Shown: one piece after another, positions 54,071 through 64,000 of the stretch
How the letters are laid out: each line of letters begins with the position of its first letter
Position numbering within the stretch: the stretch's first letter is position 1
Source: Erythrobasidium yunnanense
Lineage: Eukaryota > Basidiomycota > Cystobasidiomycetes > Erythrobasidiales > Erythrobasidiaceae
Length of the DNA: 64,000 nt
NCBI GenBank assembly: GCA_001600175.1
Contig: BCJC01000005.1
Coordinates: 1,902,471 to 1,966,470 of the forward strand
Direction of reading: 5' to 3'
Notes under the pieces: generated by a model
Databases searched by the model: none
What the model was told of the DNA's origin: nothing
Seen by the model: only the letters and a program-made list of their open reading frames with translations
Made by a program: the position numbers and the translations under genes

Positions 54071-54324
54071 GATATGTGGAAGCCGCCGAATTGGCAGCTT
54101 CGTAAGTTCAGGAAGGCCGTCTGCAATGATATAGGTTTTGTAGAGGACAAGTCGGAAAACTTCAGCACAGCCCTGACTGTCTGGCTGGATCGGTTGATTG
54201 ACAGAAGAGGTTAAGAGTGTACGCTATAGCAATGGAAATGTGTGCAACAAAGTTTTCGGCTTGATGGTATGTTACTAGGCGGATTGAGCGAGTTTGTGGT
54301 ACGCCCGATCGCGATAGCCAGCCT

Positions 54325-56100
54325 TTAGATTGCAGGATCGTAACGCTGACGCACTTTCTTGCTAGTGACTGTGATCCAACCAGAGTCATCTTTGTCTATC
54401 TGCTTGCGACCTTGTGGAGTGGGCGGAGAAGCCGAGTCTGCTATACCATGGCTTGTGCTACGACTCTGGCTGTCTGCGCCATGACTTCCAGGAGTATCGG
54501 AGCGATCTTCGTTGTCATGCGGAGGTTGCTCCTGGACGCTGCCGTTGTTCGATATCGAAAGAGCGATTGGAGAAGTATTCCTGCGAGCCTCGGGACCGAA
54601 GAGCTCCTTGCCAGCTTCCGCGTCCTTCTCAAGTCGCTTTGCAGTCTCATATCTGACTGGGTGCAACAGCTGCTCAATTGAAGACGAAGCCCCTGATTCG
54701 TTCAATATCGACTTGGGCTGATCAAAGATATTCTCCCTAGCGCTGCCGGTTATCGACCCGGCATTCTTGGACACATCATGGGATGTATGCTGATTGGCTT
54801 GGGTGAGCTTCTGAATTTGCGATGCGAATATGTCAAAGGGAGGTGGAGGATGGTTTGCAGGAGTAGGGGTTTGGAGAGGCGATGACATTGATGAGGAGGA
54901 CGAGGAGTCTACAGCTTCCGTTTGCATGTCCTGTTTATTCGCCTCCGAATCATCTTCCGTCTTCACAGCCGCGATAGAGGGCTCCTGCTTGACGAGTGTT
55001 TTTGCAGACTCGGTTTTTGCAGACTCGACAAGCTCGCTGACATGCCCGGTTGTGACTAGAGGATGAACAGCAGGAGGACGTGATGCTCCCTGACTGCCCT
55101 CCCCCGATGTAATCTTTTCCAGCCAAGCCTTCAACGCCTTAGCCTGCTCAGGAGGCATGGACGCTTCTGGCGCGGATGCTTGCTCATCTCCTTCATATGA
55201 GACGTTCTTTGCCGCCTCAAGTACACGCAGACGTAATTGAAGCTGATCTTGATGCTCGAGGAGGGTCTGCACTTCTCGCTGAAAAGCGATCACCAATGGT
55301 TGTGGCTGTCTCTCGGCAGAGGTCGAAGGCAGTATCAGCGCAGCTGCTGCCAAGGCGATGACGCCTATATTGCGATATGTGTATAGCTGGTCCGCGAGCT
55401 GCAAGAAAGCGAGAGTCAGAAGCGCTTGTTCATCGAGGTTGAATACCATACATACATTCGCAGTTCCGCTAGATGAGGTTCGCATTTCTGTTGTAGCTAC
55501 AATGTAGAGCTCGCCAGAAAAGCCAGCAGCTGTTGCGCATCCCAGCCAGTTCCGCATGCGAGGATTGCTGATACCGGCCAAAACGGCCACAATGGCATAT
55601 GCCTTGAGGAGAAGCAAAGCATGATAGAAGAAGTACTCTGATGGCTGATTGGGCTTGCACAAGCTCTGGCACCTGGTAAACGTGTGATGACCGAAATGCG
55701 TATACAGAAGTCTTGCGTCCAGCGAGGTCAGTTGAGGAAGGAGATGGCCGTACTGATCAGACAGCTGATGCCATTCTAGCAACGAGCTGAGCTTGCTGAT
55801 GGAAGCTGTAAGCGGAACATCGTCTAAAGACGTGAAGATGTTGAAAGGCCGCCGCCAGGTAATGGCGAGTAAGGAGCGTAGACACAGCACGACGGCCGTT
55901 AGATATCGAATCCTCTTCCTAAACAATGAAGCTTGATCCTTTGGCTGATGACCTGGGCCAGCCGATGCCGTCGGAGTTGGCGTGTTCTTCGCAGATTGAC
56001 GCGTCGACAGCAGCTGGAGAGCCCATCCAATGACCTTGGGCACTACAAACGGTGCGAAGAGAAGAATGATAGTCGACATATCGAAGGAAAGCCGGATCAT
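54325..56100 (-). CDS. multi-pass membrane protein with Ser/acidic C-terminal tail
   Basis: Exons 56100-55456 and 55398-54325, 572 aa. The intervening 57 nt (gtatgt...ctgac...cttgcag) look like an intron but are a multiple of three and open, so 591 aa is possible. Four to six hydrophobic segments in residues 1-260 (TIILLFAPFVVPKVIGWALQ, YLTAVVLCLRSLLAIT, ALLLLKAYAIVAVLAGI, NIGVIALAAAALIL), a coiled coil (EVQTLLEHQDQLQLRLRVLE), then a long disordered acidic/Ser tail. It ends in the conserved-looking SGWITVTSKKVRQRYDPAI. Resembles uncharacterised fungal membrane proteins; no function assigned. Confidence 0.75.
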   Translation of the reverse strand: MIRLSFDMSTIILLFAPFVVPKVIGWALQLLSTRQSAKNTPTPTASAGPGHQPKDQASLFRKRIRYLTAVVLCLRSLLAITWRRPFNIFTSLDDVPLTASISKLSSLLEWHQLSDQYGHLLPQLTSLDARLLYTHFGHHTFTRCQSLCKPNQPSEYFFYHALLLLKAYAIVAVLAGISNPRMRNWLGCATAAGFSGELYIVATTEMRTSSSGTANVCMVFNLDEQALLTLAFLQLADQLYTYRNIGVIALAAAALILPSTSAERQPQPLVIAFQREVQTLLEHQDQLQLRLRVLEAAKNVSYEGDEQASAPEASMPPEQAKALKAWLEKITSGEGSQGASRPPAVHPLVTTGHVSELVESAKTESAKTLVKQEPSIAAVKTEDDSEANKQDMQTEAVDSSSSSSMSSPLQTPTPANHPPPPFDIFASQIQKLTQANQHTSHDVSKNAGSITGSARENIFDQPKSILNESGASSSIEQLLHPVRYETAKRLEKDAEAGKELFGPEARRNTSPIALSISNNGSVQEQPPHDNEDRSDTPGSHGADSQSRSTSHGIADSASPPTPQGRKQIDKDDSGWITVTSKKVRQRYDPAI

Positions 56101-56376
56101 GGCGAAAGGTGATCAAGACTACGATGATGTCAAAAGTCGAAAGGCGAAAAGCGAACGTGATACTCAAGATACCTGGCGAGTAAACGCCTCATAACAAGCA
56201 AACTCAAGACTGAGTGGGAGAGAAGCAGCTCAAGATCGCAGGATGACTGCCGACACTTGGCTTTTTTGCATTTTAGTCTAGCAGTACACCAGTACTGACA
56301 CGGAAAGACAGTCCTGACTTCATTATAGATTTGCTAAATGTGAGAATAGATTGGAAGAACGACGCTGAATGACCAT

Positions 56377-59300
56377 CTATTTCTTGGGGTGAACCAAGAC
56401 TCGGTTTTGGGAGGCCAAATCGATGAAGATATCGTCAGCCGGATGACGGTAGAGAGGCTGCTTGAGCCTCTTCTGGTCGAGGTAGTGTCCGATGAATCCG
56501 ATAGATCTTCCGAGAACGAAGAGGGCGTTGAGGGTCCCGATCTGGAGGTACTCGGCAGCCTCATCAGGAGTGAAAGCTCCAGAGCATCTGAGGAGATCGC
56601 AGAAGCATGCGGCAACAGCTCCATCGACGTTGAGGATCAAGGTCTGATAGGATGATCAGCAGAGTCGGGTAAAGTAGGAACTAGATTAACATACATCCTT
56701 CTTGGCGCTAGTAACCTTCTCTACAGCGAGAGCATAATCCAAGTTGTCGGTAGTGGGGAATTCTTTCTTGGCGAAAGCCTTGACGAGCTCGACACGCTGG
56801 TCAGGGTTGTTGACGCTCTTGATCTTGTGTCCGATACCAGGAACTGCGACATCTCGTTAGCAGAGTATACGCTGAATAGCGTGGATGTACTTACTGAGCT
56901 TGTTAGCTTTGCGCATGGAGTCGACGAACTCTCTTGGACTAAGACCGGCTTCTTGAGCACGGGTGAGCTCACGAGCAGCACCGTCAAGAGCACCTCCGAA
57001 TCTGTCACCGATAGTGAGGAGACCAGATACGATTGAAGAAATGAGATCCTTTCCAGCTCGGGTGGTGATGATGGTGTTCATAGCACCAGATACGGCAGGA
57101 CCGTGATCTGCAGTGAGCTGGACGACCATCTCCAAGAACTTGCAAGCGTAGGCTGGTAGACGTCTCTTGAACCAGAGGAGAGAAATAACACCTCCGATAC
57201 CGATCTCCTCCTTGAAGACCTCAGAGATGGGCATGCCGGAGTAGAGAAGCTCTTGACCTCTCTCGTCGGAGATAGTGGAGATGAAGGAAGCTGGCTTTCG
57301 GATCATGCCGAGTTCCTGGGCCCACTTGTAGTCGACTGGGATAGAAGGAGCAGGCTTCTCGGGCTGAGGAGTGATAAGACCCTGCTTCACGAGCTGATCG
57401 TAGGTCTGCTTAATGACTTGAGGAAGCTCCTCGAATGTGTCGGGAACAATAATGCCAGCAGCCTTCATTGTTCGGTTCTTGGCCTCGGCAGTCTCCATGT
57501 CAGAGTTGGCCATGGATCCGGCGTGTCCGAACTGTACTTCAGATGTGAACATCTTGGCGCAAGTACCGATAGCCCAAGCAACAACGGGCTTCTTGATGAT
57601 TCCCTTCTTGACGGCATCGATGACTTTGTACTCCTCGATACCTCCAACCTCACCGAGAAGAACAAGCATCTTGACGTTGTCATCGGCCTCGTAGCGGAGG
57701 AGATGGTCAATGAAGGTTGTTCCTGGGTATCTGTCTCCTCCGATGGCGATACCTTCGTAGGTACCGTTTGTGGTGAGCGAGAGGATGTTGTTCAACTCGT
57801 TCGACATGCCTCCGGACTTGGAAACGTAGGCGACGGAACCAGCTCTGTAAAGCTTTGAAGCAAGGATGTTGTCCATCATTCCACCGGTGTTACCAATTCT
57901 GAAGCAGCCTGGCTTGATACCTCCGACGGTAGCAGGTCCGATGATGAGGACCTTCTTGGCGGTAGCGGCGTGAAGAATCTCACGAGCGTGTCGCTCAGGG
58001 ACACCTTCAGCGATCAGGGCAATAGCCTTAATTTGAGGGAACTCGAGGGTTTCGAGGGTGGAAGAGTAGACAGATCGGCATGATGCAAAGTTGACGAGAA
58101 CATCGGCATCAGGGCACTTCTTGACTGCCTCGGCGATAGATGTGAAGACGGGAAGGAGAGCTTCCTTTGTACCCCAGTAGAACCTGCAAGCGATAATCAC
58201 TTAGCTGATTCCTTACCAGGTAAAGGTATGGCTGACTTACTTTTGGACGTGGTGACCACCGAAGGGGTAAATCATAGCAGCGACTGAAGGAGCGGCACGA
58301 CCGCAAGCGAAGTCGAAGTCCAACATTCCCTGGATAGCTCTTGGCTGAAGACCGAAGACGAGAGACTTGGTGTCCTCATCGAAAGGTCTGTACCAAGGTC
58401 TCTCGACAGCGGATTGCTGAGCATCGAAGGTGACGGGCTCCTTGCTCTTGCTCTTGATCTGGTCTGCAGGAGTAGGGCTTGAAGCTCGGGATGGGACGAC
58501 AGAGCCGATTGGGCTAGCATCACCGTTTGTCTGAGGCTTGGTAGCCTGAGGAGCTAGGAGAGGTACAGCAGCGGCAGGAGCTGCAGGCCTGGTAACTCCC
58601 AGAGCGAGAGGTACAATCTCAGTGATGTGAGTGTCTGGTCCGAAGACCTGGATCTCAACACCGAGTGTCTCTCCGAGCAGACGCATAGCCTTGAGTCCTT
58701 CCTGGTAGTTGGGACCACCTCGTCGGACGAAGATGCGGACTTTGTGTGCTTGAAGAGCACTCTGGTACTGCTTAAGAGCACGGATGATACCCTTGAAGGT
58801 GGAAGCGACGTTGGTGAAGTTGGCAATACCTCCTCCAATGATGAGGATCTTGCCATCCTTTCTAGGCGCACCTCGGGTGATGAGGTCGACTGGAAGCGAC
58901 AAGCAGGATCAGCATTCGCTCTCTTAGAATATCGGTCATGAGTTATTCACTGATGGTCTTGGCGTACTCGTAGGTCTGACCCTCGGTAGGTGCACCAGAG
59001 TATTCACCGTAGTTGGCGAGCTCGTGTGCGTAGCCGTATGCAGCGATAGCATCTGAGTATACGACAGAAGCACCACCACCAGCGACCATAGTCCATACTC
59101 TTCCTTCAGGGTTGAGTACCGTTAACTTGAGGGAAGCACCAGTTGATCCATCGAGTTTCTGGATGTAGGCTTCTTCTTTCGTCAAGTCTCGTCCGAAAGG
59201 TGCAGGCCAAACCATAGGGGGACCGCGGTCAGCCTGGATCTTGGAGCTCGATGGTGCGGCACCGGAAGCGGAAGAAGCGTCTCTGGCAATAGCCCACTTG

Positions 59301-60559
59301 GGTCCGCAGATAAAGTCGGCGGTCTGATCGAGCTTGGCGGCCATGTCAAGGTAGTGGATTGCGGCAGGAGAGTTGGGAGTGGCATCAAGGCAGATAAGAG
59401 GGTTGATTTCAAGGTAGGCGAAGTGGAGGTCTGCAAGAAACGAACAGCTGTCAAGAACGGGTTCTCCAGGCTTGCAGAGGAAGAATGAGTAGGCTCACCG
59501 ACGTAGGCGCTGTACATTCTGATGAGGAAGTCGACGAGGACATCCTGCTTGTCGGCGGAGACGTGCGTCAAGAGGTTTGCCTTGATGTCTTCACGGGTTG
59601 GCAGGTCTGCGCCAACGGGGATGAGGAGCTTGAGAGCTTTGGCGTCAACATCACCGACGTCTACACCTCCCTCGTGTGTGAAGAGGATGTAGTCGCCATC
59701 TCTGACAGAGTTGATGCAGACGTAGAACTCGGTGTGCGAAGGATGGGGCAGGAAGGGCTCGACGATCTGGTGAGAGGAGAAACATCAGCAAATGTTCATA
59801 CACCTTAATAGCTTGCTACTATGCTTACGAATTTGTTCAGTCGTCCGGTTGTGCCCTCGACCTGAAGAAGCAGAAAAAGCGAGTCAGTTATGCGTTGTTG
59901 ACGTGGCTTGGTAGATTGTGGTCGCACAGTGACAGGCTTTCCAGCTCGCTCTTGGATCCACTGCTTTGCGTCTGCCCAGTTAGCGTTGAGCTTGAGCAGG
60001 CCGGCCTTTCCTCGTCGCTTGATGAGCTGATCACTGCGGTAGTCGCAACTATGTCAGCGTTGTTCATCATTGGAAGAGTGTGTATTGCGTACGGCTTGGC
60101 TACAAGCTTTTCAGTGAAGACCCATGATGGCAGAGCACTGTCGGGGGTGATAGAGTCGGTCTCGGGGTCCCACAGGATCTGGCAGCAGAACATGCAGCAT
60201 CAGCATACGTTCACTACTACTGAATACACCTCTCTCCCACTCCCAGCACCCTTCATGCGAGTTGCGAAGATAGGGGGGTGCCTGGGAGATTTTTTGGGAG
60301 TTGTTGAGGACCGGCAAGCAGAGTCTCACCTGTGCGACCTTGACGGGAGCCTGTACGTAAGAGTTGCCAGCTTTTGCAGTCTTTCCAAACGCTGGTGCGC
60401 GCTGCCGACACAAATTACATGTACATCAGCTTTTGACCTGCATTTTGTTGAGGACCTTTCTGCGGGACCAGGACCGCGAACAAACCGACGGGTACTCACG
60501 TCTAGGAAGTAGCTGAGAAGCAGCTTTGCATCGTACTCTGCAATAGGTTTCACCGACAT
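56377..60559 (-). CDS. ACL1: ATP-citrate lyase, fused single-chain form
   Basis: Eleven exons: 60559-60500, 60401-60330, 60178-60093, 60033-59928, 59861-59829, 59766-59499, 59430-58951, 58889-58241, 58183-56895, 56843-56695, 56643-56377; 1152 aa. It makes cytosolic acetyl-CoA and oxaloacetate from citrate, CoA and ATP, feeding lipid synthesis. N-terminal ATP-grasp/citrate-binding part ([47 protein letters not shown]). Then the CoA-binding part with the phospho-His loop ([14 protein letters not shown]). Last is the citrate-synthase-like part (FIPG-type [33 protein letters not shown]). Ascomycetes encode two subunits; the fused gene fits basidiomycetes and animals. Confidence 0.97.
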
Positions 60560-61635
60560 CTTGGCTGCTGTTGCTGCTTATCGGTCAGTCGCAAAGAGAT
60601 AGACTGCTCTAAAATTCGCAGGGAAAAAACGCGTGACTGTGGATAGTATTGATGCGGTGTAAGGTGGGAAGCAGAAGGAGCTGTGATGAAGAAGAAGAAG
60701 ATGTCCTTGATATTGTATTATCGTGAAGAAAGCTCTTGCTATATTTTCGAAATCGCACGAGGAAAGCTTTACCGGCGTTGAGCTCGGGTGTCCTCAACAC
60801 GATCATATGCTTTTGGTGAGGCTGAAAGGTTAGTGAATGTAAGTCGAGATACTCTGATACGGTAGTGCTACTCAGGCGCAGTAATGACGCGAAAAGCATT
60901 GCTGTTCTGACTTTCCAGGGGAGCACGCTGGCATTGCTGTTGGTCGGCGGTGTTCTGGGCTACATGCTGCAAGCGCGAGCATAAAACCTTGCGCACAGAG
61001 TAGTCGTGATAAGAACAGGCTTCTAAAGATTACTTTCACGCCGAACGCGCATCACGGAAGACCCGCGGGACCCACATCTTTCCGTCATTGCTTTTCACCG
61101 TTAAAAGCAAAGTCTGTGGTTTGTGTCTTGACATACATCAGCCTCTACATGGTAGCTGTCAGCCACTACGTGCGCGATGGCCTCGCATTCGCTCCAGCAA
61201 GATATCCGACCTGTCCTTACTTTTTCGCGCAGCTCTGTAGATGAACCCTACTGCCTTACCTGCTCCCTCTTTCCTATTCTTCGCAATCTATCCTCTAGTC
61301 TGCGACCCTGACTTTAGCAATCGACCTGAAGAGGCTCTACCAAGAGAGGTTCATCGATGGAGCTTTACTCTTTCCTCCCAAAAGCCTGCTGAAGTAGCTT
61401 TCCTTCCTATCATACTAATACCGACAGACAGTATCCTGCCTTCTTTCAATGAATGCCTTAGCCGCTACAGCCAGCCAGGACAATCTTGTGAGGAGACCAG
61501 AAAGCGGCCTTTCACTGTATTTTGAGCCCGGTCTGCTGCCTTCAAAGCAAAAGAATTCTGACCTCCAATGGATGCATTGCATACTAGGCTCGCGACCCCC
61601 TTAGAAGAATAGATCAGAAATTTAGAAGATTTAAA
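60560..61635. other. intergenic, longest gene-free stretch
   Basis: Over 1 kb between ATP-citrate lyase (minus) and the kinase-like gene (plus); a divergent promoter region. Open frames at 60609-60926 and 61241-61525 have no recognisable domains and are not called. No tRNA, repeat or transposon seen. Confidence 0.5.
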
Positions 61636-63053
61636 ATGCCTCACACGGGCCTATCAGCGTATCCGTCATCCACTACTCTGCGAGGGCATGAGGAATCAGA
61701 TGCTTCGAACCTCTGTTGTCCATCAATTCCCCTCCAGAAAGAGTCCGCACTGGATGCAGCGGGGGTTTGGCGATACAGTCAAAACAAACAGAGCGGCCGG
61801 GATCCGAAGCAAACGACATCGGTCACTGTCACCGTGGTCGTCGATGCTTCGCTCCTTGCCATCTTGTTACATGATGACAGGTCTGCCTCTGTGCGAAGAT
61901 GCGATACCGGCTGTCTTCCCACACAAATTTGGGTACGAGAGTCCAGTCACGGACGAAGCAGTGTGCTGATCCTTGATCACAGTCGGTATCGCTTACTCAA
62001 GTTCTTGGGACAAGGATGTATGCACAGGCATCGTCAACTCCTGGGCATGGCTGAATAGTTTCGATCGAAGGGGAGTCATGCGTCTATCTAGCCGCATTCT
62101 GGGATCCTGCCACGAAGCCTGAATACATGCCTTCGGCATTTGCACTTAAGCTGGCTGTGGACAGATCGCGGCTATACGTTCCAGAGACCGGCTGGCGGTC
62201 ACTTGAAGATCTGCAAGAAGCCTTCCTGCAGCAGCACGAGTTCGCGAGCCGCATACAGCATCCACTCATAGCGAGAGTATTCAGCGAAGTCACGCCTCAA
62301 GGGCAAAGATGCTACGAGCATGTCAGTGAAGCTGGCTTGCTGTCTCTCGCGAGGCTGCAGGAACTAGTGGGAAGTGGTGAAGCGGTGCAACAAGGAATTT
62401 CAGAAGGACTTGCAGTCCTTCATGACTACGAAGTACATGAAGGAATCATCGATAAAGCACGCAGCGGTGCTCTCCCCTTCGCAATGGTCAAATACCTCGC
62501 TGCTCAGCTCGTCACCGTGATGGACTTCCTGCATCAGAGCGATCAGTTTTGGGGCGATCCGACGCAGAATAACATTATCATAATGTCCGACTTCAGCATA
62601 AGGATTATCGATATGCATACATCCAAAGGTAATCCAAACCACAAGAAGCGGGATATCGAAATGCTTGCTGGACTGCTCTATAACCTGACAGTAGGTATAT
62701 CGTCCATATCTTCAGACAGTGCTAGCTGAATGTACTTACTTCGCCAGACTGGCGATCCCGATTTCCTCTGTAAGGATTCGGACTGGCTCTCGGCTCGCTT
62801 TCAAGAGCAGCATGCAGAGCGCCCTCTGTTCTATGACCTGCTCAAGAAGTTGCTGGCCGAACGCAGTTGCGCAAGCATCCGCTCGCATCCGTTCTGGTCC
62901 GCTGATACCGAGGCGGCTGGCGTAGACATGGCGACGCCGTGTGCAGAAAATATGTCTAAAGCTTTGCAGGAGCTGAAGGTTGCTGCCTGTAAGAGTGTGG
63001 ATGGAAGAGTGAGGGACGCCTTGACGGCTTTAGGGATCCGATATTTTTCCTAG
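61636..63053 (+). CDS. divergent protein-kinase-like protein
   Basis: Exons 61636-62017, 62059-62690, 62748-63053; 439 aa. After 110 residues without a known domain comes a kinase-like fold: SRYRLLKFLGQGFSIEGESC, VYLAAFWDPATKPEY, then FALKLAVD (candidate ATP-binding Lys), HPLIARVFSEV, VMDFLHQSDQFWGDPTQNNI, and IRIIDMHTS. The catalytic loop reads WGDPTQNN, keeping Asp and Asn but losing HRD, and DFG is reduced to IDM. It may be an atypical kinase or a pseudokinase. The first exon's start is the first Met of the open frame; a different 5' exon is possible. Confidence 0.65.
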
Positions 63054-63194
63054 ACAGCATCGGCTTGTGCATTATTTCATGCTAGAGCGGGAAAGGTTCT
63101 TCCAGGGTGATGTCTACATTCGCAAAGTCAGCAAATACACCCTAAGCAGAGAGTCCTGTTTTGTGTCGTATCGATCTTAGAATGAGTAAAGCCG

Positions 63195-64000
63195 ATGACC
63201 TCCATCAGACTTGAGCATCTGCAACTTGAAGGCAGTCCTAATGAGATACGGCGCTCTGGCAGCACATCTTCGCGGCAGTCTGCGCTGCTCCCCGCAGACC
63301 GCGGTAAGGCTGCATATCAGTTCCTATTGGCTTCCTTCCTCCTGGAGGTCTTCATATGGGGCTATGCATATTCCTTTACTACGACTCTGCTCTATCTGGA
63401 GGTGAGTAGGCAAGGCCAATGGATTGAAGGTCGCCGGCTATCGCTTTCGAGACCCGTCTCTGACCTTCCCTTTGCAGACACACGAGCCATGGAGCAGAGA
63501 GAGCACGACTCTACTAGCAGCAGTAGGCACTACACAACTCGGCTTGCAGTTCATTTTGCCGTATGCCGTAAAGTGTCGTCTCGCAATCTGGCCGATCCAT
63601 GGCTGAGAATCCTTGCGTTCCTAGAAGCGCTGTGATTTTCTTCTTTGCAAGACATCCTGAATGGATCAGAGCCGCTCTCTGGACCAGTATGGTCATTAGC
63701 TGCGCCAGTCAATTGGTCGCAAGTTGGGCGACAAAGGTGATGGAAACTACGCGTGCTTCGCAGCGGCTGTCACTTCTTGACTAAGGCTCACACACTGTCT
63801 CAGATTTGGCAGCTCATTGTCCTGCAAGGAGTCCTGTCTGGATCCGCCAATGCTGTCATCTTTACTCCAGTGTTCTACTGGCTAAGCCAGTGGTGGATGG
63901 TCAGACGCAGTACAGCTTACGGCTTAATATGTTCTGGTTAGTCTTATCCATTTTGAAGAGCTGCATTGCTCTGACAAACGGTTTCATTTTCCCTTAGGTA
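63195..64000 (+). CDS. MFS transporter, monocarboxylate-permease-like (3' partial)
   Basis: Exons 63195-63401, 63478-63572, 63625-63736, 63804-63936 and 63998 onward; runs off the window. Cytosolic N-terminus (residues 1-40), then TM1 FLLASFLLEVFIWGYAYSFT, TM2 LLAAVGTTQLGLQFILPYAV, TM3 IRAALWTSMVISCASQLVAS and TM4 IWQLIVLQGVLSGSANAVIF. VFYWLSQWWMVRRSTAYGLI follows, the MFS loop where short basic WW-x2-RR-x2-A-x-G is typical of fungal monocarboxylate-permease-like carriers. The donor gtgtcg after AVK was needed to keep frame into SAVIFFFARHPEW. Substrate unknown. Confidence 0.82.

Noticed and set aside
57253-57858. 201-codon plus-strand frame inside ATP-citrate lyase
   Set aside because: Antisense shadow of a strongly conserved exon.
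1-64000. transposons, LTR or virus-derived elements, CRISPR arrays
   Set aside because: None seen: no reverse transcriptase, integrase, transposase or capsid-like frames, no long terminal or inverted repeats, no spaced short repeats.

Overview
This is an intron-rich nuclear window from a basidiomycete fungus. Genes are separated by 70-1100 bp and split by many GT-AG introns, mostly 50-80 nt, with CTNAC-type branch sites. ATP-citrate lyase is encoded as one fused gene (ascomycetes use two), and there is an eight-cysteine hydrophobin. The class within Basidiomycota cannot be decided from this sequence. I see no retroelement, DNA transposon or CRISPR array. Almost every exon chain below was assembled by hand: splice sites are canonical unless stated, and exon lengths sum to complete frames.

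Left third (1-22 kb): an RBMS/MSSP-like RNA-binding protein (5' end outside the window), a mitochondrial ACOT9-type acyl-CoA thioesterase, two tandem expansin-like secreted proteins, a small S/T-P-rich protein, an MMT-type mitochondrial CDF metal transporter divergent from NAD synthetase QNS1, an SLC35F-type transporter, a tandem array of three divergent members of an unrecognised family, and a hydrophobin.

Middle (22-34 kb): a run of minus-strand housekeeping genes. These are PAF1 (transcription elongation), an EI24/RRT8-like membrane protein, a TPR-less SGT1 co-chaperone, an Arg/Asp-rich RRM protein, NAT1/NAA15 (NatA scaffold) and an AYR1-like reductase. 34-49 kb: a Ser-rich protein, a VPS9-domain Rab5 GEF, a peroxisomal MaoC-type enoyl-CoA hydratase 2, a serine palmitoyltransferase small-subunit-like protein, an AMACR-type CoA racemase and POP4 (RNase P). 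An inverted pair of coiled-coil paralogues brackets part of this region, and there is one intron-containing tRNA-Lys-like gene.

Right end (49-64 kb): a DJ-1/PfpI protein, a Vps62-family secreted protein, a signal-anchored PY-motif membrane protein, a Cys-rich protein with an internal repeat, a multi-pass membrane protein, ATP-citrate lyase, a divergent protein-kinase-like protein and the start of an MFS transporter.

The most unusual features are the micro-exons. At least 15 exons are 25 nt or shorter, including a predicted 2-nt exon needed to write the CPEC motif of an expansin-like gene and a 5-nt exon in the SLC35F-like gene. The tandem unknown family, whose 5' regions are also duplicated, is the best candidate for a new lineage-specific gene family.
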